NCBI GenBank assembly: GCA_002501065.1
Contig: DLRK01000084.1
Span: 1 to 64,000 of the forward strand
DNA length: 64,000 nucleotides
DNA from: Akkermansiaceae bacterium UBA7890
Lineage (GTDB): Bacteria > Verrucomicrobiota > Verrucomicrobiia > Verrucomicrobiales > Akkermansiaceae
Reading direction: 5' to 3'
Shown: positions 45,837 through 55,248 of the stretch, one piece after another
Position numbering within the stretch: position 1 is the first letter of the stretch
Layout of the letters: each line of letters starts with the position of its first letter
Program-made: the position numbers and the translations under genes
Notes under the pieces: generated by a model
Told to the model about the DNA's origin: nothing
Databases searched by the model: none
What the model saw: the letters and a program-made list of their open reading frames with translations, nothing else

Positions 45837-48655
45837 CAGTCCTCAGCGCAGTCCTCCATTCCGCTGCAGGTGCAGACCAGGTTCCGGTCCCCATGCACAT
45901 TATCGATCCGCCCCACCGCCGGCCAGAATTTGTGATCGCGCAACCGGGTCGCCGGGAAGGCCGCCTGCTCGCGTGAATAAGGACGATCCCACGTATCCCC
46001 GGCGACCACCTCCGCAGTGTGCGGTGCCCGGCGCAGGACGTTGTTCTCCAGGTCGGCGTCACCGTTGATCACCTCCTGAATCTCTCCGTGAATGGCTATC
46101 ATCGCTTCACAGAAGCGATCCAGTTCTTCCCTGGACTCCGATTCGGTGGGCTCGATCATGAGCGTTCCCGCCACTGGCCAACTCATGGTGGGTGCGTGGA
46201 ATCCATAGTCGATCAGGCGCTTGGCCACGTCTTCCACCGTCACCCCGCTCTCCTTCTGCAGCGGACGCAGGTCGATGATGCACTCGTGCGCCACGCGGCC
46301 CCGGGCTCCGGTATAAAGGACGGAAAAATACTTCTTCAGGCGGTGCGCCACGTAGTTGGCATTGAGAAGGGCAACCTTGGTGGCTGCGGTCAATCCCTCC
46401 ACGCCCATCATGCGGATATACATCCAGGAGATGACATTGATGGACGCGCTTCCCCACGGCGCAGCGCAAACCGGCCCCTCGTGCCGGTCCAGCGCCGCGT
46501 GTCCGGGGAGATAGTCCACCAGATGATCGGCCACTCCGACCGGACCGACCCCGGGACCACCACCGCCATGCGGAATAGAGAAGGTTTTGTGCAGGTTGAG
46601 GTGACAGACATCGGCTCCGATCCCTCCGGGACTGCAGAGTCCGACCTGGGCATTCATGTTGGCACCGTCCATGTAGACCTGGCCACCATGCCGGTGCACG
46701 GTGTTGCAGACCTCCAGGATGCTCTCTTCGAAAACACCGTGGGTCGATGGATAGGTCACCATCAGGGCTCCCAGCTCGCCACTGTGTTTCTCACACTTGG
46801 TCTGCAGGTCAGCCACATCGATGTTTCCCTCCTCATCGCACTTGATGGCCACCACCCGGAAACCCGCCATGACCGCCGAAGCCGGGTTGGTGCCGTGAGC
46901 GGAGACGGGGATCAGGCAGATATCGCGCTGGGGCTCCCCGCGATCGTGATGATAACGCCGGATGGCCAGCAGACCGGCATACTCTCCCTGTGACCCCGCG
47001 TTGGGCTGCAGTGAAACCGCGGCAAACTCGGTAATCTTCGCCAGCCAGTCCTCCAGCGCTTCCAGCATGGCCCGGTAGCCCGCCGTCTGTGCCTCCGGCG
47101 CGAAGGGATGAATCGCTCCCACCTCGGGCCAGGTCACCGGCATCATCTCGGATGCCGCATTGAGCTTCATCGTGCAGGAACCCAGCGAGATCATGGATTC
47201 ATTGAGTGCCAGATCCTTTCCTTCCAGTCGCCGGAGGTAGCGCATCATTTCCGTCTCGCTGTGGTAGCGATTGAAAATTTCGTTGCTCAGATAGGTCGTC
47301 CTGCGGACCAGCTTGTCTGGAATACCCCCTTCCCCCCTTTCCCCTTCATCCAGGCCGAGACAACCGAGAAGATTACCCAGATCCTCGCTGGTGGCTGTTT
47401 CATCGAAGGACACCCCCACCCGACCGTCGTCGAGAAGGCGCAGGTTGTAACCCTCCTCTGCCGCTGCCCTCATGAATTCCTCCGCTTTCTCCCCCAGGTT
47501 CAGGGTAAGGGTATCAAAAAAGCTGTCACTCTCACACACGATACCCCCCTTCACCAGAGCCCGTGCCATGCGTCCGGTGAGGTCGTGAATGTGCGCAGCG
47601 ATCTTCCGCAGGCCCCCGGGACCGTGATAGACTGCATACATCGAAGCCATGACGGCCAGGAGCACCTGGGCTGTGCAGATGTTGGAGGTAGCCTTGTCGC
47701 GACGGATGTGCTGCTCACGGGTCTGGAGCGCGAGGCGGTAGGCCCGCTTCCCCGTATCGTCCACCGAAACCCCCACCAGGCGTCCCGGCAGCTTGCGCTT
47801 AAGGGCGGCGCGGCAGGCGATGTAGGCCGCATGCGGTCCCCCGAATCCCGGGGGAACTCCGAAGCGCTGCGTTGATCCCACGCATAGATCTGCCCCAAAG
47901 GCCCCTGGCTCCTTGAGCAGGGTGAGCGCGAGGGGGTCGGCGGCAACCACCAGAAATCCTCCTGCACCGTGCACCTTCTCTGCCAGGTCTTCGTAGTCGT
48001 GGAGAGATCCCAGCGTATCCGGATACTGCACGAGGGCACCTGTCAGCTCCCCTTCCACGGGCACAAAGCTCTGCCAGTCTCCGATGCAAAGCTCCAGTCC
48101 CCCGGCCTCTGCCCGGGTGCGTAGAACGTCGAGGGTCTGGGGATGGCAGTTGCGATCCGCAAAGAACATCCCGGCTTTCGGTTTGGCCGACTGCACCATG
48201 GTCATGGCCTCCGCCGCTGCGGTCCCTTCATCCAGCAGGGAGGCGTTGGCCACGTCCATTCCGGTGAGATCAACCACCATGCTCTGGAAGTTGAGCAGGG
48301 CCTCCAGCCGTCCCTGTGCGATCTCAGCCTGGTAGGGTGTGTAGGCGGTGTACCAGCCGGGATTCTCCAGGATGTTGCGTTGAATCACAGCCGGTGTGAT
48401 GGTCCCGTGATAACCCTGCCCGATGAAAGACTTGCTCAGCACATTCCGGGACATGATCTCACGCAACTCGGCAAGGGCTGCCGATTCGCTCAGCGGTTCC
48501 GGAAGAGCGGGAACCTTCCCCAACCGGATGGAGGCCGGCACCGCTTCCTCAACCAGAGCATCAAGCGAAGCACACCCGAGCTCCTCAAGCATCTCGCTAC
48601 AACTCTCCTCCGACGGACCTATGTGCCGTTCAGGAAAACCCCGGGGGATGAACAT
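45836..48655 (-). CDS. gcvP: Glycine dehydrogenase (decarboxylating), P protein
   Basis: 939 aa from the ATG at 48655, which has GAGG five bases upstream. An ATG at 48709, five bases after the gcvH coding region, would add 18 low-complexity residues. Fused alpha and beta halves of P protein: [11 protein letters not shown] near the start, [30 protein letters not shown], and in the second half [15 protein letters not shown] and the PLP lysine in [19 protein letters not shown]. It decarboxylates glycine and passes aminomethyl to the GcvH lipoyl arm. Third gene in gcvT-gcvH-gcvP-NUDIX. Confidence 0.96.
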   Translation of the reverse strand: MFIPRGFPERHIGPSEESCSEMLEELGCASLDALVEEAVPASIRLGKVPALPEPLSESAALAELREIMSRNVLSKSFIGQGYHGTITPAVIQRNILENPGWYTAYTPYQAEIAQGRLEALLNFQSMVVDLTGMDVANASLLDEGTAAAEAMTMVQSAKPKAGMFFADRNCHPQTLDVLRTRAEAGGLELCIGDWQSFVPVEGELTGALVQYPDTLGSLHDYEDLAEKVHGAGGFLVVAADPLALTLLKEPGAFGADLCVGSTQRFGVPPGFGGPHAAYIACRAALKRKLPGRLVGVSVDDTGKRAYRLALQTREQHIRRDKATSNICTAQVLLAVMASMYAVYHGPGGLRKIAAHIHDLTGRMARALVKGGIVCESDSFFDTLTLNLGEKAEEFMRAAAEEGYNLRLLDDGRVGVSFDETATSEDLGNLLGCLGLDEGERGEGGIPDKLVRRTTYLSNEIFNRYHSETEMMRYLRRLEGKDLALNESMISLGSCTMKLNAASEMMPVTWPEVGAIHPFAPEAQTAGYRAMLEALEDWLAKITEFAAVSLQPNAGSQGEYAGLLAIRRYHHDRGEPQRDICLIPVSAHGTNPASAVMAGFRVVAIKCDEEGNIDVADLQTKCEKHSGELGALMVTYPSTHGVFEESILEVCNTVHRHGGQVYMDGANMNAQVGLCSPGGIGADVCHLNLHKTFSIPHGGGGPGVGPVGVADHLVDYLPGHAALDRHEGPVCAAPWGSASINVISWMYIRMMGVEGLTAATKVALLNANYVAHRLKKYFSVLYTGARGRVAHECIIDLRPLQKESGVTVEDVAKRLIDYGFHAPTMSWPVAGTLMIEPTESESREELDRFCEAMIAIHGEIQEVINGDADLENNVLRRAPHTAEVVAGDTWDRPYSREQAAFPATRLRDHKFWPAVGRIDNVHGDRNLVCTCSGMEDCAED

Positions 48656-48713
48656 TGATGACCTCGACGGAGAGGCGGGCGCACTGGGAGGTGCCGCGGA
48701 GATGCCCATGATG

Positions 48714-49091
48714 TCAACTGATCAGATCCTCGTAGGCTCCAGCATCAAGAAGCTCATCCAGATCTCCTGCGTCTTCAAGACGCACCTTGAAGATCCAACC
48801 TTCCTCATAGGGACTGCTGTTGATCACGGAGGGATCTCCTTCCACTTCCGTGTTGATGGCAACCACTTCACCCCCGAGTGGCGCATAGATCGGGCTCGCC
48901 GCCTTGACGGACTCGACGGTGCCTACCTCATCACCACTGCCCACCGCTCGTCCAACGGAGGGCAGCTCCACGAAGACCACGTCGCTCAATTCCTCCTGGG
49001 CATGATCCGTAATGCCAATCGTGACGACATCGCCTTCGATGCTTATCCACTCATGATCAGACGTGTATCGGAGATGATCGGGAATATTCAT
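48714..49091 (-). CDS. gcvH: Glycine cleavage system H protein
   Basis: 125 aa. Lipoyl carrier with the modified Lys63 in [11 protein letters not shown] and the typical start [14 protein letters not shown], middle [18 protein letters not shown] and end [12 protein letters not shown]. It shuttles the aminomethyl group from GcvP to GcvT. Spacing to gcvT is 28 bases and to the preferred gcvP start 58 bases, in one operon. Confidence 0.97.
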   Translation of the reverse strand: MNIPDHLRYTSDHEWISIEGDVVTIGITDHAQEELSDVVFVELPSVGRAVGSGDEVGTVESVKAASPIYAPLGGEVVAINTEVEGDPSVINSSPYEEGWIFKVRLEDAGDLDELLDAGAYEDLIS

Positions 49092-49119
49092 TGCTTCTGC
49101 TGGGTGAATTCCTAGCGCG

Positions 49120-50244
49120 TCAGGCCTTCTTGTAAAAAGGCTTTTTCTCTACTTCTGCAGGAATCATGCGGCCCCGCACCTCAACAGCCAGGGCCGTTCC
49201 CACCCTGGCTGTCTCCCCGGGCAGGTAGGCCAGCCCGATTCCGACTCCCAGGGATGGGGAGAGCGTCCCGCTGGTCAGTCTGCCCACCTCGTGACCCTCC
49301 CGGTCCAGAACCGCGCACCCCGGGCGGATGGGCGGCCCCGGTTCAAGGCATTTTACCGCTGCCAGCCGCTCCGTCAGGCCGTTTGATTTCTGGGCGGCCA
49401 GCGCCTCCCGCCCCACAAAGCCCTCTTTCTCAAGGTCCACGAAAAAACCCAGTCCGGCCTCCAGGGGCGTGCGCTCGGGGCTCAGATCGGAACCATTGAG
49501 CGGATAGCACATTTCCAGCCTCAGGGAATCCCGGGCCCCCAGACCGCAGGCCCGGGCCCCGTCGTCCAGGGCACCGCGAAACCAGTGGGAACCACCTCCC
49601 GCACCACAAAAGAGCTCAAATCCATCCTCCCCCGTGTAGCCAGTCCGGCATACCAGGATCCGCTGCCCTTCCATCTCGAAATCATCCACCCCGTTGCGCC
49701 CGGGGAGCGTACGGCCTCCCATCATACGGAAATACACATCAGTGGACCGCGGACCCTGCACCGCAATGCCAGCCATCTCCTCACTTCGGTCCTGCAACTC
49801 GACCACCCCCTCCTTGTTGTGCGCCTTCAACCAGGCAAAATCCTCTCCACTCCTGGCCGCATTCACCACCAGCAGGAAAGACTCTCCCTGCAACCGGTAA
49901 AGAATGAGATCATCGATTATCCCACCCTCGTCGTTGAGCAGAAAGGTGTAGTGCCCCTTCCCCGCCTCCAGGTTATCCACATTATTGGTGAGTAACCCAT
50001 TGAGCCAGCCGGCCGCCTCACCACCTTCCACGAAGAACTGACCCATATGGGAGATATCGAAGACGCCGGCCGCCTCCCGTACCGCCTGATGCTCTTCCAG
50101 GATCGAACCATAGCGAATGGGCATGTCCCATCCCGCGAAGCCCACCATCCTGCCCCCCAACTCCAGATGCACCTCGCGCAGGGGCGTCTCTTTCAGCTCT
50201 CCGCTCACGCGGGAGATGCTGTGAGGCCGGATGGGGCTTGTCAA
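49120..50244 (-). CDS. gcvT: Aminomethyltransferase, glycine cleavage T protein
   Basis: 374 aa from a TTG at 50244; a GTG at 50208 is the alternative. Family sequences: HLELGGRMVGFAGWDMPIRY, FDISHMGQFFVEG, TNNVDNLEAGKGHYTFLLND, GGIIDDLILYRL, ILVCRTGYTGEDGFELFCGA and DSLRLEMCYPLNGSDLSPER. It releases ammonia and loads the C1 unit onto tetrahydrofolate. First gene of the gcv operon and divergent from the membrane protein gene that begins about 29 bases away, so promoters must overlap. Confidence 0.95.
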   Translation of the reverse strand: MTSPIRPHSISRVSGELKETPLREVHLELGGRMVGFAGWDMPIRYGSILEEHQAVREAAGVFDISHMGQFFVEGGEAAGWLNGLLTNNVDNLEAGKGHYTFLLNDEGGIIDDLILYRLQGESFLLVVNAARSGEDFAWLKAHNKEGVVELQDRSEEMAGIAVQGPRSTDVYFRMMGGRTLPGRNGVDDFEMEGQRILVCRTGYTGEDGFELFCGAGGGSHWFRGALDDGARACGLGARDSLRLEMCYPLNGSDLSPERTPLEAGLGFFVDLEKEGFVGREALAAQKSNGLTERLAAVKCLEPGPPIRPGCAVLDREGHEVGRLTSGTLSPSLGVGIGLAYLPGETARVGTALAVEVRGRMIPAEVEKKPFYKKA

Positions 50245-50272
50245 TGCGAGCCTCCGGCCCTTTCTTCACCCC

Positions 50273-51067
50273 GTGAGCCTCTCCAACTCGCTGGAGCCAA
50301 AATTCAGATGGATGGCCTTTCCCGGTCTCATCCGGGGCATCGGCATCATTCATTTCTTCGTCTTCGTCCTCCTGATCTTTAATCCGGAAACCCTCAATTC
50401 GTTTACCTTTCACGAAGCCAAAATCGCCAAGGGTGAGTACTGGCGGGCGATCTCCTTCATCGCCCTCCCCCCCATCCTGCCCGGAGGCATGCTCCTGCTC
50501 TCCACCCTCCTGATGTTCTTCGTCATGAAGATCACCTTCCTCATCAATGATTCCCTTGAGCACGCCTGGGGGGAATTCCGCACCTCCCTCTACGTCTACG
50601 CGGTTCTCGCATGCATGATCATCGCCAACTTCTGGTCGGGCCCCCTCTTTTCAGGTCAGGGAGGCCTGTTTCTCTATGAGGCTATCTTTATCGCCTTTGC
50701 CACCATCTTCCCCAACATCGAGTTCCGTCTCTTCCTCGTCGTCCCGGTCAAGATCGGCATCCTTGCGATCATCCTGGCCGTCATCACCATCCTGCAGTGT
50801 TTCACCGGAGGATTGCAGGTGACCGCACACATCCTTCTCACCTTCTTTCCCTACCTCGTCTGGGCCGTTCCACGTTTCCTCAAGTGGTACATCATGCGCG
50901 GCAGGACTGCGGCCCGGAGAAATGCCTTCCAACGGCAGGCCCTGACCGAGGGAGAGGCTTTCCATAAATGCGAACAGTGCGGTGCCACCGACTCCTCTCA
51001 CCCTGAGCGTGATTTTCGCGTCACCGAGGAGGAACGCGAACTCTGCAATGCCTGCCTGGGCGAATAA
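50273..51067 (+). CDS. Polytopic membrane protein with C-terminal zinc-ribbon (rhomboid-like family, tentative)
   Basis: 264 aa from a GTG at 50273; this start is chosen because LSNSLEPKFRWMAFPGLIRG matches how such proteins begin and avoids overlap with gcvT. An ATG at 50231 with GAGG upstream is also possible. About six hydrophobic segments follow: IIHFFVFVLLIF, ILPGGMLLLSTLLMFFVMKI, VYAVLACMIIANF, IFIAFATIFP, IGILAIILAVITILQC and ILLTFFPYLVWAV. GEYWRAISFIALPP resembles the amphipathic loop of rhomboid-like proteins, but I see no GxSG or catalytic His, so no protease claim. The C-terminus has CEQC and CNAC pairs 28 residues apart, likely zinc-binding. Confidence 0.75.
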   Translation: MSLSNSLEPKFRWMAFPGLIRGIGIIHFFVFVLLIFNPETLNSFTFHEAKIAKGEYWRAISFIALPPILPGGMLLLSTLLMFFVMKITFLINDSLEHAWGEFRTSLYVYAVLACMIIANFWSGPLFSGQGGLFLYEAIFIAFATIFPNIEFRLFLVVPVKIGILAIILAVITILQCFTGGLQVTAHILLTFFPYLVWAVPRFLKWYIMRGRTAARRNAFQRQALTEGEAFHKCEQCGATDSSHPERDFRVTEEERELCNACLGE

Positions 51068-51104
51068 TCCTGACTGCAGCCCCAACCTTCGGAACCCTGT
51101 CCTC

Positions 51105-52475
51105 ATGCCTGACTTCAGCCAACTCCCTTCCGTCGAGAAGCTTGCCCTCGCTCTGGCTGACGAGGTGACTCTGCCCCGTCCCCTGGTCACCGGCTTCGTC
51201 AAACGAGCCCTGGCCCAGTGGCGGGAGCGCCTGGAGCAAGGTGAGGAAGCCGACCGGGGAACGATCGAAGGGGACGTCCTTTCGGATCTTCGGACCTTTG
51301 CCTCCTCCCGCCTGCAGCCGGTCATCAACGCCACCGGGGTCCTCATCCACACCAACCTGGGACGCTCCCCCCTTGGTCAAAGGGCGGCCAACGCCCTGGG
51401 CGAGGTGGCTACCGGTTACTCCAACCTCGAATTCAACCTCCTCGATGGGAAACGGGGCAGGCGCGCCGGCTACCTTGAAACGGCCCTAGCCGTCCTCCTC
51501 GAAACCGAAGCCGCCACTGCCGTCAACAACTGTGCCGCCGCCCTCGTCCTCACCCTCCGCACCCTCATCTCTCCGGAAAAGAACGAGGTCATCGTCAGTC
51601 GCGGCGAACTGGTCGAGATCGGGGGCGGGTTCCGCATCCCCGAAGTCCTTGAAAGTTCCGGAGCCCGGCTCGTGGAGGTCGGTGCCACCAACAAGACCCA
51701 CCTGAAGGATTACGCCGGAGCCCTTACCGAACGCACCGCACTCATCCTCAAGGTCCATCGCTCTAATTTTTACCTTGAGGGCTTCACCGCGGAACCGGCC
51801 CCTTCCGAGCTTGCTGCCCTCGCCCGGGAGCACGGGATTCCCCTCGTGGAGGATCTCGGCTCCGGTGCGGTGATGAATACCGACGACCTCGCTCCCATCG
51901 ATCACGAACCCACCCCCCAGGAGGTCCTCCGTAACGGAATCGATCTCGTCATCTTCTCCGGCGACAAACTGCTCGGCGGACCACAGGCCGGGATTATCGC
52001 CGGCTGCTCCGCCCTGGTGGCCCGGGTCAAGGGGGAGCCCTTCTTCCGCGCCGTGCGTTGCGACAAGCTGATCCTCACCGTCCTGCAGGAATGCATCGAC
52101 GACTACCTCCGCAGCAGGGGCGAGGAGCGCCCCGATATTCCGGTTCTCAATTTCCTGGCCCTCCCCCTCGACGACCTGCAATCCCGGGCCGAGGCCGTCG
52201 TGACGGAACTGGACGGGCTCCCCGTCCGGACGGCAATCGTGGAAACCACCTCCCAGACCGGGGGTGGCACCATGCCCCGGGCCGGATTCCCCTCCCTCGC
52301 CCTCGAGATTACTCCCACCGGGATGGGACTCGAGAAACTGGCCGGTCGCCTGCGCTCGGCCGATCCCGCTGTCATCGGCTACGTCCACGAGGACAAGTTT
52401 CTTCTCAACCTGCGCACTGTCTTTCCGTCCCAGGACAAAGCTCTTGCCAATGCTCTCCGGAAGGCCCTGCAATGA
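51105..52475 (+). CDS. selA: L-seryl-tRNA(Sec) selenium transferase
   Basis: 456 aa from the ATG at 51105. SelA features: QPVINATGVLIHTNLGRSPL, the glycine-rich VEIGGGFRIPEV, KVHRSNFYLEGFT, VEDLGSGAV and FSGDKLLGGPQAGII, with the PLP lysine at about residue 288. It converts seryl-tRNA(Sec) to selenocysteinyl-tRNA(Sec) with selenophosphate. selB and tRNA-Sec (selC) are not seen here and must be elsewhere if the pathway works. The stop codon overlaps the start of the next gene (ATGA), so the two are translationally coupled. Confidence 0.93.
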   Translation: MPDFSQLPSVEKLALALADEVTLPRPLVTGFVKRALAQWRERLEQGEEADRGTIEGDVLSDLRTFASSRLQPVINATGVLIHTNLGRSPLGQRAANALGEVATGYSNLEFNLLDGKRGRRAGYLETALAVLLETEAATAVNNCAAALVLTLRTLISPEKNEVIVSRGELVEIGGGFRIPEVLESSGARLVEVGATNKTHLKDYAGALTERTALILKVHRSNFYLEGFTAEPAPSELAALAREHGIPLVEDLGSGAVMNTDDLAPIDHEPTPQEVLRNGIDLVIFSGDKLLGGPQAGIIAGCSALVARVKGEPFFRAVRCDKLILTVLQECIDDYLRSRGEERPDIPVLNFLALPLDDLQSRAEAVVTELDGLPVRTAIVETTSQTGGGTMPRAGFPSLALEITPTGMGLEKLAGRLRSADPAVIGYVHEDKFLLNLRTVFPSQDKALANALRKALQ

Positions 52476-53119
52476 CCACGCGCTTCCTCGCTCCGCTCAC
52501 CATTGGTTTTCTCCTCTCCTCCTGTGGAGAATCCCGCAACAGGCAGCGCTCCGAAGTTCGCCAGGTCTTCCAGAAATTCAGCGAAGCTTTCTTCGCCAGG
52601 GACGGCAGGACCGCATCCCGCCATCTCAGCCAGCAAACCTTTGCCTACTACGACCGCGTCATTCCCCTCGCCCGCAATGAGGACGATGTCGGCCTCAGCG
52701 CCCTCCCTCCTCTTGAACTCTTCTCCTGCCTGGCTCTCCGCCACCGCTATTCTCCGGAGGAACTCATGGGGCTCGACAGCCGCAACCTTGTCCTCGATGC
52801 CTTTGACCGGATGGTGTTTCCGGCGGGTGCTCCCCACTTCCTGGACATCGGGGAGATCAGGATCACCTCGCCAGGCGTGGAGGCCACCGCTCCCGTCTTT
52901 CTTCCTCCCGGTGAATGGCACGAGGATATACTGGTCACCTTCAACCGGGAAAACGGTGAATGGAAAATGGACCTGACTTCCGTTTTTGAGGCCCTCTCCG
53001 GAAAGATTGAACCCCACTTGCGCGACCCCTCCTCAAGCCGCGCCGAGAGGGCTCTCCACTACCTCCGGATTCACGAAAACGAGCAAATCGGAAGCGAACT
53101 GCTCAGGCCTCGCAACTAG
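52472..53119 (+). CDS. Lipoprotein of unknown function, coupled to selA
   Basis: 215 aa. The N-terminus is a lipoprotein signal: LTIGFLLSSC with the lipidated Cys at residue 18. The mature part begins with a helix (VRQVFQKFSEAFFARDGRTA), then a mixed region including PPGEWHEDILVTFNRENGEWKMDL, which has the look of an NTF2/SnoaL-type fold; that is only an impression. Overlap of four bases with selA suggests co-expression, but nothing in the protein points to selenium metabolism. A similar length and composition would suit a general cell-envelope protein. Confidence 0.75.
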   Translation: MTTRFLAPLTIGFLLSSCGESRNRQRSEVRQVFQKFSEAFFARDGRTASRHLSQQTFAYYDRVIPLARNEDDVGLSALPPLELFSCLALRHRYSPEELMGLDSRNLVLDAFDRMVFPAGAPHFLDIGEIRITSPGVEATAPVFLPPGEWHEDILVTFNRENGEWKMDLTSVFEALSGKIEPHLRDPSSSRAERALHYLRIHENEQIGSELLRPRN

Positions 53120-53198
53120 CTATCCGATCCAACGAACCTCCCTGCGCTGCCACCCGGCGGCAATCTTCTCAAAATCGCCAAAAAAGGAGGAAAATCCC

Positions 53199-53226
53199 TT
53201 GAATTCCCAGCATCGACGGCTAGCCT
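53199..53226 (+). promoter_or_regulatory. Possible rpmI promoter with very short leader
   Basis: TTGAAT (53199-53204) and TAGCCT (53221-53226) are 16 bases apart. The start would fall only a few bases before the rpmI ATG at 53236, so the mRNA would be nearly leaderless. Confidence 0.42.
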
Positions 53227-53235
53227 CCGCGCCCC

Positions 53236-53445
53236 ATGGCTCGCGCTGCAGGAAAAGCCAAGACCAGGAAGGCGGTCGCCAAGCGTTTCAAGGTGACCGG
53301 CTCCGGCAAGGTATTGCGGCGGAAACAAGGCAAACGGCACCTTCTCCAGAAGAAGAGCCGCAAGCGCAAGCGTAACCTCGGTAAGGCCACGCTCGTTTCC
53401 GACGCAGATCTCAAGAACGTGAAGGCGAACCTCCCCTTCTCGTAG
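53236..53445 (+). CDS. rpmI: 50S ribosomal protein L35 (bL35)
   Basis: 69 aa, typical size. Very basic: [40 protein letters not shown], then [16 protein letters not shown]. First gene of the translation cluster rpmI-rplT-pheS-pheT. In many bacteria infC precedes rpmI; here it does not, and the upstream neighbour is the lipoprotein gene after selA. Confidence 0.97.
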   Translation: MARAAGKAKTRKAVAKRFKVTGSGKVLRRKQGKRHLLQKKSRKRKRNLGKATLVSDADLKNVKANLPFS

Positions 53446-53588
53446 AGAGCCTTTCCCGTACGCACCGCCAGAACATAACGTGCCACCCCGGCACGGCCTC
53501 TTACACAGCCTGCCCGCCTCGTGCGGGATACGAACGGATGAGACTGTGGGAGGACGACTGAAACAGTCCGTTCCAGAAAGACCGTAAC

Positions 53589-53957
53589 ATGCCACGCGCC
53601 ACCAACGGCCCAGCCAGTCGCAAACGACGCAAACGCGTCCTCCTCCGGGCCAAGGGCTTCCGGGGATTCCGCTCCAAGCTCTATCGCTACGCCAAGGATG
53701 CCGTCTACAAGGCCCGGCAGCACGAATACTACGACCGCAAGAAGCGCAAGGGGCAGTTCCGCCGCCTCTGGATCCAGCGTATCAGCGCGGCCGTCCGTAA
53801 CCGGGGTCTAAGCTACTCACGATTTATGGAGGGCCTCAACGCAGCTGGCGTCGAGGTCGACCGCAAGATCCTCGCCGATCTCTCGGTCAACGATTCCGCT
53901 GCCTTTGATGCCATCTTCGACACGGCCAAGTCGGCCCTCGAGAGCAAAGCGGCCTGA
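53589..53957 (+). CDS. rplT: 50S ribosomal protein L20 (bL20)
   Basis: 122 aa. Basic N-terminal arm (PASRKRRKRVLLRAKGFRG), family block LYRYAKDAVYKARQHEYYDR, and globular part RRLWIQRISAAVRNRGLSYS, FMEGLNAAGVEVDRKILADL. L20 is needed for large-subunit assembly and in some bacteria represses its own operon; I see no clear L20 leader structure in the 143 bases between rpmI and rplT. A terminator follows the gene. Confidence 0.97.
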   Translation: MPRATNGPASRKRRKRVLLRAKGFRGFRSKLYRYAKDAVYKARQHEYYDRKKRKGQFRRLWIQRISAAVRNRGLSYSRFMEGLNAAGVEVDRKILADLSVNDSAAFDAIFDTAKSALESKAA

Positions 53958-53984
53958 GCCGGAACCCCCCTTCCAATGCTCTGC

Positions 53985-54010
53985 AGGGTCGCCATGAGCG
54001 ACCCTTTTCC
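53985..54010 (+). terminator. Intrinsic terminator after rplT
   Basis: AGGGTCGC (53985-53992) and GCGACCCT (53998-54005) form an 8-bp stem with loop CATGA, followed by a short T-run. It separates rpmI-rplT from pheST, at least partially. Confidence 0.8.
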
Positions 54011-54167
54011 GTTTCCAGCCCGCCCATTTTCCAGTTTCCCGATAAATCTCATGTCCCGGATCCCAGAAACCACGGGAAAACTCGACACCTGATTCCGGAT
54101 ATTGGTTATTTGGAAATTGATTCGTGAGATACTGACCGCAGCCGATCGTTCATCGCAATCCTCTCCC

Positions 54168-55184
54168 ATGAAAGAAGAGATCGCCCAAATCCAATCTGAT
54201 GCCCTGACCGCCATCGGGGCCGCCTCCGGCGAACAGGAACTCGATGAGGCCCGCATTGCCTTCCTTGGCAAAAAGGGACGGCTCACCGCGGCCTCGTCCG
54301 GCATGAAGGACCTTTCCAAGGAGGAGAAGCCTGTGGTGGGACAACTTCTCAATGCCACCCGTGGAGCAATCACGGAAGCGCTCGAGGGCAAGCGTAACGC
54401 CCTCCAGGACGAGGCCGATCGCGCTGCCCTGGAAGGTCTCGATCTCACCCTGCCTGGACGCCCGCTTCATCCCGGCAGCCTCCATCCCCTCACCCAGCTC
54501 GGGGACCGCGCCATCGGCATCCTGCGCCGCCTCGGCTTCGCGCTGGCAGAGGGCCCCGAAATCGAAACCGAGTTCCACTGTTTTGACGCCCTGAACACCC
54601 CGCCGGAGCACCCCGCGCGCAACGAGAAGGACACCTTCTACTTTGACAGCGGCAAACTCCTGCGTACTCACACCTCCACGGTCCAGATTCGCACCATGGA
54701 AACGCAGCCCCCTCCCGTACGGGTCATCGCACCGGGATCCTGCTACCGACGGGACGAGGTGGACAAGACTCACCTTCCAGTCTTCAACCAGCTTGAAGGT
54801 CTCTACGTCGACACTGACGTGCAGGTCGGTGACCTCAAGGGCGCCCTGGAGTTCTTTTACCGTGCCATGTTCGGGGAAGAGACCGAAGTGCGTTTCCGCC
54901 CCCACTTCTTCCCCTTCACCGAGCCCAGTTTCGAAATAGATGCCCGCCTTCGACTGGAAGGTCACGACCCGGAATGGATCGAGGTAGCCGGATGCGGCAT
55001 GGTGGATCCGGCCGTCTTCGAGGAGATCTGCAAATCCAGAGGCGACGAACTCTACCACCCCGACAAGGTCACCGGATACGCTTTCGGCATGGGCCTGGAT
55101 CGCCTTGCCATGATCAAGTGGGGCATCAAGGACATTCGGCTTCTCATTGAGAATGATGCAAGGTTCCTGACTCAATTCGCCTGA
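54168..55184 (+). CDS. pheS: Phenylalanyl-tRNA synthetase alpha subunit
   Basis: 338 aa from the ATG at 54168; the frame is open upstream but without family sequence. An N-terminal coiled coil (about 1-85) is followed by the class II catalytic core: HPLTQLGDRAIGIL, GFALAEGPEIETEFHCFDAL, NTPPEHPARNEKDTFYF, HTSTVQIRTM, PGSCYRRDEVDKTHLPVFNQ and GYAFGMGLDRLAMIKWG. With PheT it forms the tetramer that charges tRNA-Phe. A weak TTGGTT-N17-TGAGAT pair (54102-54130) upstream may be its own promoter, since a terminator follows rplT. Confidence 0.97.
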   Translation: MKEEIAQIQSDALTAIGAASGEQELDEARIAFLGKKGRLTAASSGMKDLSKEEKPVVGQLLNATRGAITEALEGKRNALQDEADRAALEGLDLTLPGRPLHPGSLHPLTQLGDRAIGILRRLGFALAEGPEIETEFHCFDALNTPPEHPARNEKDTFYFDSGKLLRTHTSTVQIRTMETQPPPVRVIAPGSCYRRDEVDKTHLPVFNQLEGLYVDTDVQVGDLKGALEFFYRAMFGEETEVRFRPHFFPFTEPSFEIDARLRLEGHDPEWIEVAGCGMVDPAVFEEICKSRGDELYHPDKVTGYAFGMGLDRLAMIKWGIKDIRLLIENDARFLTQFA

Positions 55185-55248
55185 ATGCAGCACGAGATTC
55201 GGTAAGACAAACGCTACGACTCCCCTGTAATTCCCCAAACTCACTACG

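Noticed and set aside
50231..50272. ATG at 50231 with GAGG upstream as start of the membrane protein gene.
   Set aside because: It would overlap the gcvT start codon region and adds residues unlike the family start; GTG 50273 is favoured, though not proven.
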